Assembly (NCBI RefSeq): GCF_013426205.1
Contig: NC_089422.1
Location: forward strand, 1,240,001 to 1,304,000
Length of the DNA stretch: 64,000 nt
Reading direction: 5' to 3'
DNA from: Metarhizium brunneum
Taxonomy: Eukaryota > Ascomycota > Sordariomycetes > Hypocreales > Clavicipitaceae
Within the stretch, counting starts at the first letter, position 1, and the number at the start of each line of letters is the position of its first letter. The position numbers were made by a program, and so were the translations under genes. Positions 1-10,473 of this stretch are shown piece by piece. The notes beneath the pieces were generated by a model. The model was not told where the DNA came from, did not search any database, and was given only the letters and a program-made list of their open reading frames with translations.

Positions 1-2487
1 ATACAGATTTATTTCCTTGCAGGAGGACTGCAGTCCAATATGCAACCTATCAATAGACGCTATCTGATGACCATGTGTCGCAAACTGCGGCTACTTGAGC
101 TATATTTTACGATAAGCAGTCTTTCAGCTATGTTGAAATAGGCTTCATAAAAAGGCACCAGATTTTGCTTCCAAACTCCCGAATCTCAACTGTCATCAGT
201 TTACCGGCATCACCCTGTTAGTGCAAAGAGTGACCCTAAAATAGGCATTTCTGGAACCCCTACCCACTCTTGTTCTACAACCCAAATATGTAAGATGCAT
301 CGTTCAGGAGACTTTCTAAGCTGCCCAACGGATCCATGGCAATTTCAAGAGTCTCGGTCTACGACGTTTCCTTTAGTGTGGTAACTACCTAAGGTGCTAA
401 ACTAGGACTAGACGAGTCTCATCATCAAGAACGGCCGCGGAGAATGACGGGGTTTTACGGCTTTGCTGAACGCTGAGTATCCCGAGAAAGTGTGCATGCG
501 CCATGTTGACAAATATTGCAAGGGGATTCTCGTTATCGCATGGAACCTCGATGACTGCTGCATCTTTAGTGTACCTCATTACATCACATCCGTTTAAAGA
601 ACTATCCCTTAATTTTCGATAAGAAAATTGGTGAGGTCCAAGTCATGGCCCGATAACTGTATGTTCTACTACGGCTCTGTTCAAGTTGGTTGTTCGGGTC
701 AGTGCGGGAGGCCGCCTGGCCACTAGCAAGAATTGAATCATGCTGGTTTCAATGTTGTTTAAAGAACTCTGTATTGACTAAAGCGGGCGCTCAATCACGA
801 CATGCCAAGAGTTCCGGATCAGGGGTCTGTGTGGCGATGCATTCAGCCCAGCCAGGCGATACGATCTCTCAACCTTACAGGTGAAGATATACCTTGACGA
901 TAGTATCTCCAGGGCGAATAATATGACAGACTGGGTTTCGTTGCCTTGTTTTGTTCCTAGTAACTTGGCACTTTCTCGCTCGGCAAGAGGAAAATGTATT
1001 TGCAGACGAGACAAGCCAGGTCGTCATATTACTGTGGGCTATTTTTTTTTAAAGTGAGTAGTATTCTCGACCGTTGAACTCGCTCTTTGTAGCGACGCAC
1101 AAGCATCGATGCTCCGTCTTGCCTAGTCTTAAGAAGCGCTGGCTCTGTTCATTGTCTAGTCGGGCTTCGTTCGGCATGTCCCCTACTCTCACGATAGTTT
1201 CTGCACTGGGATTTGGGGAAATGTTTATTTCCGGCTGCTGAGTTGAGACAAGGGGATGTCATTATTGAACTACCTTGACCATGGCTTCCTTTCCGCCAAG
1301 TATGCACACTGAACAGTCCGCTCACACTTCCGGTTAGCTCACATGCCTTCACAGCCATGACGCATAGCTACTGCGCAGCGATGTGGTGGATAACAAAATG
1401 GACGAAGTCGTTGATATCCGAGTTCAAAGAATTAGCGAGTACAAACATGAATCGTTTGTAGATGCCGTTGTGCACTGTAAGCGACAATCAATGGAGAAAC
1501 TGACTTCCCGCAGCAGCTCACTTACATGCACAAGAATCATGTGGATACAACAAATCACACCACCACAATTTATATTTTGGAGACGTGATACAAGACTTAC
1601 TTGCTGGCAGAAGACGAGCGGCTTTATTTGGTGCGATGCATTGACTTGACCTCCACAATTGTTGCGAGTAAATGATTCCCATGTCTTTCAACGTCTTGGC
1701 TCCCGCGAGCCAGACTTTGCGATCCAAAAACATCGTCTTCCACGGTATCGAGTAAATAATACATATCGGAGAGCGCTATATGTGACCATCAGGGTTGTCA
1801 TCCTAGACAAGACTTGAACGCCAGCCGAGATGATGAATGGGAATTTATCCAGACTACGCTATCCGACGACCACCTCCAGAACAGCCCAATAGACATGTCA
1901 TATCGACAAAGTCAACAAATTTATTTGCATTGATCTCCACCCCCCAGCTGTCCGCGGTCACGCTCCTGCAGGGAAGTAAGAGCTCCCAAGTCAATATAAG
2001 GGCACCGTGGATTTCATACGAGGCCGCACAAGAATCTTTTGAAGGGTCGTATTGGCCTTATAGTGATCCTCCCTGCCAAGGAGAATAGAGAGCCGCGAAC
2101 AAGCAGAATGGTGCCGTCGCCTCAGCCATCCCTGCCCACTCGGTTGTAAACCGGGCCTGCGCTGCGGGCAGATGGGATCATGGCTCAAATCCGGCGCACC
2201 AAAGCAAGGATTGGCTTAATGCAAAGCACGGAGGCAATGCCGAAATGAGGCTCTGGAAACGGCTCTAGCCACAGCAAAAAAAGACAGCCTTCTAAAAATG
2301 AACACGAAGAGTGGGTTGACTAGTGGCTCAACTCCCGAAATAGGAACTAAGCTGTCCCGGGGCAAACAAGTGTTTCAATATAAGCCAAGATTAAAGAAGA
2401 GACAAATAGGGACATATAGACTGGTGGTGTTACTGAAAAGAAAGAAAAAGAAAAGTGTCGAAAAAAGAGAAGACCGACTCGAAAATC
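1..2487. other. Long 5' intergenic stretch, no intact gene seen
   Basis: About 2.5 kb upstream of the BTB gene. The open frames here are short and have no recognisable domain, except a possible BTB-like relic on the minus strand near 397-579 (listed separately). Base composition is ordinary. The last part is purine-rich (AAAGAAAG-type runs just before 2488) and is probably promoter and 5' UTR of the BTB gene. A distal gene off the left edge cannot be excluded. Confidence 0.5.
397..579 (-). pseudogene. Possible BTB/POZ-domain relic
   Basis: A 60-codon minus-strand frame contains NPLAIFVNMAHAHFLGILSV. This resembles the second half of fungal BTB domains and in particular PAAMEVFLNVAHANFARVP in the intact BTB gene 2 kb downstream, sharing an acidic-proline stretch, a hydrophobic helix and the N-x-A-H-A-x-F core. 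The frame stays open for a while upstream, but I cannot trace a convincing first half of the domain or a full gene. It could be a decayed paralogue, an exon of an unrecognised gene, or chance similarity. Confidence 0.3.
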
Positions 2488-3598
2488 ATGGCTGACGAGC
2501 CCAGCGCCATCGACCGCCATGGGGATCTCAGACTCAAAGTCGGTAGTCCACAGCAGGCGGGAGACACCCTTTGCCAGAGTGTCGAGTTCCTCGTCTGCTC
2601 GCGCGCGTTGGCCCGAGCATCCCCGGTTTTCGATCGTATGCTATACGGGGCCTTCGCCGAGGCCAGTCACAACCAAGAGGGCAGCGAGGGCTGGACGGTC
2701 GAGCTGAAGGAGGACAAGCCAGCTGCCATGGAGGTGTTCCTGAACGTTGCCCATGCCAACTTCGCCCGCGTCCCGCACGTCCTCTCCGTCGACAGGCTGT
2801 ACGACGTAGCCGTACTGACGCACTATTACGACGCAACGCGGCAGCTGGCCCCATGGGTCGGCAGCTGGATGGCGTCCATTGTCGAGATGACGCGAGATGC
2901 AAACGTCATCATGCCAAAGATGCTGTGGATATCGTGGGAGTTTGGACGCAAGGAGGACTTCATCGCCGTCGCGCGCCGGATGCTGATGGAGGCAAAGACG
3001 CCATGGGCCATGGAGCCGGATTCGGGGGATGATGCCGTGCAGACGCCTCCGCACATAGTCGGTAAGAAGAGCCCCCTGGACATGAAGGCATTGCCCGGAG
3101 CAAAAGGAAGTGACGTCAAGTACGGAGGGCTGACATGCCAGCCGCTGTCACACAGAGCGCATAAACACTCTCCGAGTCCAGACGATCCAGGAGCTGCTCG
3201 ACATAGTCAAGGACCTGGTCGCCAAGCTCATGGTGGTGGACGAAGAGCCAAGGTGGTGCCGCCACGCGACATATCTAGGACACCACCGGTGCGAGTCGAT
3301 GCTGCTCGGTTCCATCACGTTTTGTCTGGCGAGGGCGGGACTTTGGCCGCTGCCCGAGGCTGTCGACGTCGAGCTCAGCCTGTTTGACCTGTACCGAGTA
3401 CTGGCCACTTTGGTTATTCACGATATCGGAAAGACAAACGAGAAGCCGGCGGTGGATCACCAGGACTGCAATCCGAGTCCCCAGCTGTTGAACCAGGTTC
3501 AGATGGTCATGGGGCAGATACCCAGTCCGCTGACGGATTTCCATGTCAAGCATCTAGAGGAGCAGGCCCAGAGGTTAAAACACGGAGCTCCGACATAG
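2488..3598 (+). CDS. BTB/POZ domain protein
   Basis: Predicted 338-aa cytosolic or nuclear protein with an N-terminal BTB/POZ fold, the dimerisation and adaptor module typical of lineage-expanded fungal proteins. Exons are 2488-3061 and 3156-3598. The 94-bp intron starts GTAAGA and ends CACAG; an earlier CCAG acceptor at 3140-3141 would give an immediate stop, so the later one was chosen. Residues about 10-110 show the family pattern: DLRLKVGS, EFLVCSRALARASPVFDRML, and the later NVAHANF helix. The C-terminal 145 residues hold a Cys/His-containing segment (WCRHATYLGHHRC) and no other recognised domain. No signal peptide or membrane segment is seen. The ATG at 2488 is the first in frame and follows an A-rich leader. 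The substrate or partner is unknown; a Cul3-adaptor role would be speculation. Confidence 0.8.
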
Positions 3599-4421
3599 AG
3601 CAGCTGGGGTGTGTACGAAGTGGTGGTGAAGTTTTGGTATGGTGGCTTTCTTTGTCTTGACCTCGACGTCTTACATTGAGGTCAATGAGGTGCAGATATG
3701 GCTGCGACTACTACCAAGACTGGCAAGGAGTTGTAGAAAAGCGGCATTATGGTTTATACTGTAATATGGCAATGTAGCAATCTTCGAGTCAAGTTGTTGC
3801 TTCCAAATTCCAACCAGCGGCTTAATTGAGTCGAAATTTGTTGGGTGGCACTCCAAGTCTAAATCAGCTTAGCTTGAGCCAAACTGGCAATAGAGGTGCA
3901 GTGTATCGAGGTGAATTGCTCGGCGGGCATACTCTTTTTGCTAGGCGCACTTATCCCCTTATTATTTATTGTATTTAAACTCTCTAATCTGCTTTTACAT
4001 ATTAAAGTAATTTATAGTAAAATATATTATTTACTTGTTATAAAGTTAATACTAATATCTTATAATATAAAACTTGACCTGATAGCCAGGTATCTGGTAG
4101 GGCTTGAGCGCACCTACATGTTATGTAGCAAAAAGACATGGAGTGACCCCGCCGATCAATTCACGCATCGAGCCTCTCTCCTCCCCCCTCCTCGCTGCAC
4201 GTGGTCACTTCATAACCAAGCAGCAGACAGTCAACCCCAATGCACACAGGCGCGGAGCAGCGACGTAGGGACATGGTTGCGACGTTGCACCACCTCCGCC
4301 ACATGAACATGCTGGGAGCTCCAATGAGCAATATAATCAGACGCGGCCCCGTGAGCCGATGAAATGCTGGATTGCAGTGTCACCCTTCCTCGAGGCACCG
4401 GGCGCATCACGCAACTTCGTC
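3599..4421. other. Intergenic, with AT-rich island at about 3950-4085
   Basis: The interval between the BTB gene and the glycosidase-like gene holds no supported gene. From about 3955 to 4080 the composition drops sharply to A/T (long TTTAT/ATATTA stretches), unlike the GC-balanced flanks, and then returns to GC-rich DNA with abrupt edges. This looks like a small remnant of RIP-mutated or mobile-element DNA. No terminal repeats or coding relic could be recognised. The final 300 bp are probably the promoter of the next gene. Confidence 0.5.
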
Positions 4422-6251
4422 ATGAGAGTGTTTACCATCTTTGGAGTGCTGATTGGCCTTGTGGTCGCCCAAGAGACGGGCAACCATCCAGAATGGCAGC
4501 GATGGTGTGGTAAGGCCTATCAGCCGCAGTAAGTGGTGCCATTTCATCATTTCACCGTCTCGTCAATGGGCCCTAATTTGTACTCGAAGGCATCCCAGCT
4601 TTGAACCTGGAGGCCAGACCGTCGAGCCGGACAAGCTCCCTGGCGGCCCGGCTCTCGATATCCAGTTCAAGCCCCGGTACAGCATCTATCTGGAAAGCGA
4701 GAAGCAGGCGGAATTCGTTGTCAACGCGGGCATTTCCAAGTGGCACGGCCAGCCGTGGCCAAGCCTGAGCACTCCCGGTGCGGCCCCTCGGGTCGTCTTC
4801 ACAATCAACCTCGTATCCAACAATGACCTTCTTGTGTCGGACAGCGTCAATGTCAGCACCACCGGCAACGTCTTTGCTTTCAATCTGAGCAATCTCCAAC
4901 CCAGCCTCGATCCATACGAGGTCGTCCTCTTTGGGGCAACGGAAGACGGCGCCTCCAACGTCACTGTCACAAGTGAACTTATGTTTCTTCCGGAAAAGAC
5001 CAAAGGCAGCGTAGCAAAGTTGGACAACCTGAATGGTGGCTTTTTGTTCCGCAGCCCAGCCACCGGGAACAACTTTGAGCCATTCCTCCCCTATGGGTAC
5101 TACGCCTCTTGCGACAGATTCCTCTGCGACAAGGACTACATCCAAAAGGTCAAGGCGTACAAGGACCTGGGGCTGAACAGCATGGTGTCGTTGACGACGG
5201 TGCAAAACTCGCGCGCGACATACGAATACATGGATACCCTGGACCTGCGCTACATGTATGACTTGAGAGGCTCGTATAAGAACCTGACGGCGGTTGAGGA
5301 GCAGGTTTCTGTGATTCGGGATTTTGAGGGCCTCTATTCGTACTGGGGCGCGGATGAGTATGTCACCGGTGTCGCAATCGCAAGTTGCGCCGCAGAGAGT
5401 CATGATGATGGGCTAACAGCGTCTCCAGGCCCGACGGCCACCAAGATCCCTTTGATCTCCTCCCCGAGGCGCGCCGTCTCATCCGCCAGCTTGACCCCTA
5501 CCACCCCGTCTCCGTCACCCTCAACTGCCAAAACTTCTACTACAAGGAGTATACGGCGGGCGCCGACTTTGTCATGGAGGACGCGTATCCCATAGCCATC
5601 AACAGCACCTTTAGCAAATGGGGCACGCCCTGCAACACAACCTACGGCGACTGCGGATGCGACAACTGCCAGGGCAACGTGCAGGATGTGCCGAACCGCC
5701 TAGATGACCTGCTTCAGTACGAACACTGGCTGGGGCTCTGGCCAAAGACGAAGGCGCACAACCCGCAGGCTTTCCACGGCGAGGACTACTGGTTCAGAGA
5801 CCCCACGAATGAGGAGGAAGTCGCCATGAACGCGCTGGGGTTCAACCACGATGCCAAGGTGATTGCCTCGTGGGTGTGGCCATTTAGCGATTCTCTCGGC
5901 CAGATCATGGGCAAGTTTGGATCGGCAGTCGCAAATCAACCCGCGAGGGACTTGATCGTCACGGGGAAAGCGAAACGCGTACACGTCGAGGGCCACCGTG
6001 TTGTTGACGCAGCGTACTGGGCTGGCGAGACGCAGGTGCTGGTATCGGTCGTGAACGGCGGTTATGAGGCCATCGACGGTGAGGTTTCAATCCCCCTGCC
6101 CAAGCTCTTTGCGCTCCAGACCAAGGATGCTATTGTCTGGGGCAACGGTACGTGGGCACTGGGCGATGGAGAGGTCCGTCTATCTAAGCAGAGCGCCATG
6201 GCGACGAATATGATCATCCTGGGTGTGGGCAAGGGAAAGAGCAAAAGGTAG
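4422..6251 (+). CDS. Secreted glycosidase-like protein (TIM-barrel, GH-A-like)
   Basis: Predicted 565-aa secreted fungal protein. Exons are 4422-4528, 4590-5357 and 5429-6251; introns are 61 and 71 bp with GTAAGT and GTATGT donors. Residues 1-16 are a short signal peptide (MRVFTIFGVLIGLVVA), followed by the conserved start WCGKAYQP and NxxSFEPGGQT-like sequence. An Ig-like N-terminal region (about 40-190) precedes a barrel-like region with YGYYASCDRFLC, GLNSMVSLTTVQ, YDLRGSYKNLT and SYWGADEPDG. The Glu at about residue 292 in ADEP is the best candidate acid/base. A Cys-rich insertion (CNTTYGDCGCDNC) and a C-terminal all-beta region follow. Several N-x-S/T sites fit secretion. The family is the poorly characterised fungal 'glycoside hydrolase catalytic core' type. 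The substrate is unknown, and a cell-wall or plant polysaccharide is only a guess. Confidence 0.75.
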
Positions 6252-6390
6252 ACGCCTCATGTGCGGAGTGGTTTTGTCGCTACTATATAGAAGTTAGATT
6301 CCATCAAGCAGCCTGAACCCAAAACTGAAAACGGCCACAAAAAAACACGGCGCTGCCTCTCTCGCACAACGACACCATCATCCATCAAAC

Positions 6391-7295
6391 TCATTGTTTC
6401 GGGATCCCGCTCCCGTCCCTGTTCATCCTCTGCCACTGGCTCTTCAGCTCGGCGCTATCCGCGCTGACAAGGGTATTCCTCCAGTTCCTCTCGCCCTCCA
6501 TCTCGGCACACCTGACGACGCCGGCGCCCAGCATGACGGGCGTGCAGTTGGCGTAGATGGTCTCGTACGAGTGCGCCGGCACGACAAAGGTCTCGTGAAA
6601 GATGCCAATGTGGTCCGGCCGCACGGCGTTGTACCAGTCCCACGCGCGGCGGTGCATCTCCCCGTGCGCGAAGCGGTGGACGCTCTCGACATCGCGGAAG
6701 AAGTAGCTGGCCATGAGGGTGTCGGCGGCGCCGGGCCGCGAGCCGACCCAGTCGGCGACGCTGATGAGCCCCAGCTCGTCGCGGCGCTGCAGCAGCGCGT
6801 GTTTCATGTCGGCGAACATGTGGGCGATTTCCTTGCCGTGCGGGCACAGCGGGCCGCGGGGGTGGTTGAACTGCGCGCCGATGTTGAAGGCGACGAGGGG
6901 CCGGGACGAGGGCGACGAGCCGAAGGCGCCGGACGGCCCGGGGAGGAGGGCGGTGGTCCGGCCGGGGACCACGGCGGCCATGTAGGACGGGGGCGGGGCG
7001 GGGCGCGGGAGGAACAGGTCGGCGAGTTGGGTGGTGGTGATGGCGAGGGCGAGCGTGGCGATGGGCACGGCGGCGTAGCGGCCGGGGAAGAGGGTGCATA
7101 TGAGGAGCTGGGCGGCGGCTGTGAGGAAGATTTTCTGCCGCTGCGCGAGGAGAGACCTGAGGAGGAGCTGTGGGTTCCTGGGCGTCAGTGGTGGTGATGG
7201 TGCTGGTTGGTGGTGAGACTTACGATGGTGAGAGGGATGGGTTTCTCGACGGGCGGAGGGCCGACGGGCGGTAGCTTGGGTTTGAACTCGCCCAT
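6391..7295 (-). CDS. DUF4188 / af470-like monooxygenase family protein
   Basis: Predicted 282-aa protein read on the minus strand: exon 1 7295-7224, exon 2 7167-6391. The 56-bp intron has donor GTAAGT and acceptor CCCACAG, which keeps phase 0; the nearer CCCAG would shift frame. The N-terminus is Pro-rich (PKLPPVGPPPVEKPIP). Residues about 30-75 contain two hydrophobic helices, likely a membrane anchor. The conserved C-terminal half has ADTLMASYFFRDVESVHRFAHGEMHRRAWDWYN and HIGIFHETFVVP, in separate blocks. These match the DUF4188 fold (PF13826), named after the af470 monooxygenase of the Aspergillus fumagillin cluster. No other biosynthetic gene stands beside it, so a secondary-metabolite role is not supported here. 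Upstream in-frame codons exist, but the ATG at 7295 gives the usual length. Confidence 0.72.
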
Positions 7296-8739
7296 TGCGA
7301 AGTCGTTGGCGACGGGTATAAGTTGGTTTTTTTGACTTGGTTTTTGGCTTGGACGGCAAGATGGAAAGCGGTCGAGCGTAAATTCTGTCCCGCAATCTTT
7401 AGCGGTGCTGTGCTGCGCTGTTGTTGGCCAGTGAAACGACAAAGGACAGGCGAGGCCGACGCCTTAAGTATTTTCAGTCCATGGCCGCCTCTAAGACATG
7501 GCGTGGCACTGGATCGAAAAGAGAAAACTAAGCAGGGGAACGGGCAGGAAGCCTCGGTGTTCTATTTGGACCGTGGGAGGCGGCCATCTGCAGATCAATG
7601 ATGCGAGGACGTGTTCTTGGGCCGGGGCCTCGCATTCGCTTCTCGGCCCCGCGATGCTAAAACATGGGGCGGGTGCATGGAAACGAGAGCGAGAATGGCC
7701 GCCCGGCAAACTATCCGATTGCGAGGGCTGATCTGATCTGACGGGACCGGGAGGGGCTTCAGTTTCCCCGATCCTTACCCATGGCGACGTACATACTTGT
7801 GTATGCACCCTGTGCTCCATTGGCGAGCATTGATAGTCTATAGCATGGTCATATATTTTGCCTAGCAAGAGGTGCATTAAGATGCCACGGTACGTATTAC
7901 CACAATACAACTTGAACATGCGAAGTTCAATACTCTGCATCTGCCCCTGAAATCCGGCGGTAATACTACCAGACTTCAAATGTTGGTACCCCGCCCCGGG
8001 TTTTAACTGGCATCAATGCATGTGCCAACATTCCATGTCCACCCAGCCACCATCTTTGCTCTCCTCACGCCTACATAATGCCCTCGGTCGACTTTCCATG
8101 GCCACTTATTTTTAGAGAACATTGAATCCGATGCACTCTCGACGCCAGACACGAGCCGCAACGACACGCTCCCGTGGCTGGTGACCCAACCGTATCTCCT
8201 TCACGGCACTGCAGCCCGAAAGGCACCTCGTGACGCGGCGCATTGCATCGAACAACGCGACAAGGCGAATGATTCCGCGCCATGGACGTTACACTTGCAC
8301 TCGCTCAACCCGCCTCGCATTTCAAAACAAAACATGCAAGTCATTCGTCATTTATCATCACATCATATCAAATCCAGCACAACCCCCACCCCGAATCCCC
8401 CAAATCTTGCACAAATCCTCAACATCTTCATCTTGCCTCCTCCTCCGCCAGCCCCCTCGCGCCCCGACGTAGATGAGCCAAATCTACACCCCCATCCTAG
8501 ATACAGCTTACACAAGACCTTCCAGATCTGCCTCGCGGCAACCACGCACTTAAACCACGCTATCCAATCCCTCCAACCGCCCACGACCGCGGCCCTCTGC
8601 CTCACCGCGCCGCAGACGGAATCCATGCCTTGCACCCACGACTCCGCAAAGCTGCTGCTCTCCCGCTGGTGCCACCTCAGACGCTGTATTAGAATACCAA
8701 TGTTGATCATGTCCCGGATGATTTGCTCCCTGCTGCCAG
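7296..8739. other. Intergenic (promoter of DUF4188 gene, 3' flank of DUF4048 gene)
   Basis: About 1.4 kb between two minus-strand genes. Long open frames on both strands around 8181-8830 have low-complexity Pro/Ser-rich translations, no domain and no splice logic, so I treat them as non-coding. The stretch 8380-8470 is C-rich and pyrimidine-rich. No RNA gene or repeat family is seen. Confidence 0.45.
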
Positions 8740-10473
8740 TCACCTTGTCTCTGTCGCCGTCGTGTTTTCCTTGTTCGCCTGCGGCTCGTCCGCCGACGCC
8801 GTGGGTGCCATAAGGGACTTTTCCCACTCGTCGAGCAGGTTGTTGGCCGTGCGTTTGATGTTGCTGGGCGACAGCCGGTTGACCATGTTGGGGAGCATCT
8901 CCTCGAGTTTGTTTGGGGATAGGATGGGGGTTTGCAAGTTTTTTGGTTTCCTACGTCTTGGTCAGCCGTCTTTTATTCTGTAGAGGTTCAGCTTTTTGCT
9001 TTTTTTTTTCTTTTTTCGCCAAAAAAAGAAAGAAAAATCAACAAGGCAAGAAAGGAAAGAAAAAGCTTACACTGGTGTTGTGTGCTCTTCGTACTCGGGA
9101 ATACTCTGAATGTCATCCATCGGTCCGCCATGTACAGTCGAGCCGCTCCATCGCGTACTCTTGGCCGTCGCGGGAGACTCCCAATTCGCCCAGTCCGTGT
9201 CGTCCATGGAGTCAAAGCCCAGCGGCGTCCAGGAAAAATGCTTGCTCTTTGCGGGTCGCGACTTTTCCGGTGACACGTCCCTGCCGGTGCTATTAGGCGT
9301 TGGGGGAGCCGTCACGGGCGACGACGCGTCTAAACGGCTCGCTATTCTCTGGCCTGTCTGGCCATTTCTGGACCGAGCCTGATCTGAGGGCCCAGAATGG
9401 TTCATAGACCCAGTATGGTGTTGCCCGGGACTCTGACCCTGTCCATTGATAGGCTCATCACCAATTGTAATTTGTCGAATATCCTCCACAAAGGCCTTGA
9501 AACCGAGCCTGACGTCTTGCATGAACTGCGAGCTAACGGGTGGACTCTGCTGTGTTCGGGGCTGCCATGAGGCTCTCTTTGCTAGCATCGGGTTCGCAGC
9601 CTGAGTTGGCCTCTGGTCGATTGGGGGAGGTCGGGCATCTGGCCCGATCTTGTCCTCCAAGGCTGAAAATTCGGAATTGGTTCTTGCTGGGGAGAGAAGT
9701 GACAATGTACGAGTATGGCGTCCCCTAAAAGCCGTTCTTCGGCTCTGCGTAGGTGTACCCTGGTTTTGAAGTAGGAGGTTCCTGCGGTCCATGTCGACAC
9801 TGCGTCTGGGCGACTGCACGCCTCCGTCTGCAGTTGGGGTAAAGACTCTGCTGGTGGAATCATAGAGGCTAGTGTCTAGTTTGTGAAGAGAGTCCATCAA
9901 GGAGAACTGCCTCTTGAGCGCTGTGAGTTCAGATTCTTCACGGGCCAACGCTTCTCTCAGCTCCAGCACCCTGCGCTCCTTTGCGGCGATTGCTGTTATG
10001 AATTCATTCACATTGGAAGGCGACGGCAGAGCTGAGTGGTCCTGTGGCGTCGGCGGTACCGAGGACGGTGTAGATGCGGTTGCTGCGGGCGTAGGTCTCG
10101 AAGGATCGCTGGTTGGCAGAGCAATTGGTAGAGTGAGCGACAGTCTGTTTGGGATGCGACTAGTAGACTCGGTGCGTGAATGCCGCTTGGGTGAAGACGG
10201 CGCTGCCATGTTGCCCCCGGGCAATGGCGGCGGCGGCATGCTGCTGCTGTCAAGACTTCGATGCTTGTTGGCTTTGCTCGTGCGAGGTGGACCCGGTGTT
10301 GTCGAGGTGAGGGCGTTTGCCGCGGTCAGGGGGGATGACGATGATGCGGATTCAGGGGCAGAAGCAAAGGTCGAAGTGGTGGCCGCGCCGATGGTGCTGC
10401 TCAGGACCGAGGCCTCAATTGGCGTGCGGTCCGCCGCAGACGAGCGACGGCGAATCTCTGAATGCGAGGCCAT
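8740..10473 (-). CDS. DUF4048-type protein with C-terminal coiled coil
   Basis: Predicted 537-aa, mostly disordered Ser/Pro/Thr-rich protein. Exon 1 is 10473-9071 and exon 2 8950-8740. The 120-bp intron has donor GTAAGC, branch GGCTGAC, a long pyrimidine tract and acceptor CGTAG. The start MASHSEIRRRSS is preferred to upstream in-frame codons, which lie in leader-like sequence. The block SRIPNRLSLTLPIALP followed by a short coiled coil (residues about 175-210, AAKERRVLELREALAREE) is the signature I associate with fungal DUF4048 proteins. Later landmarks are RRTAFRGRHTRTLSLLSP, FMQDVRLGFKAFVEDIRQ and WTPLGFDSMDDTDWANWES. No catalytic motif or membrane segment is visible. The function is unknown; abundant SP/TP and RxxS sites suggest phosphoregulation, which is inference. 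Confidence 0.72.

Noticed and set aside
4573..5403. 276-codon minus-strand frame opposite the glycosidase-like gene
   Set aside because: It is antisense to a gene with signal peptide, conserved motifs and splice sites; the translation has no domain.
6394..7197. 267-codon plus-strand frame opposite the DUF4188 gene
   Set aside because: GC-rich antisense shadow with Gly/Ala/Arg-rich low-complexity translation.
8181..8813. 210-codon plus frame downstream of the DUF4048 gene
   Set aside because: Pro/Ser/Thr low complexity, overlaps other frames and part of the DUF4048 coding exon; no domain.
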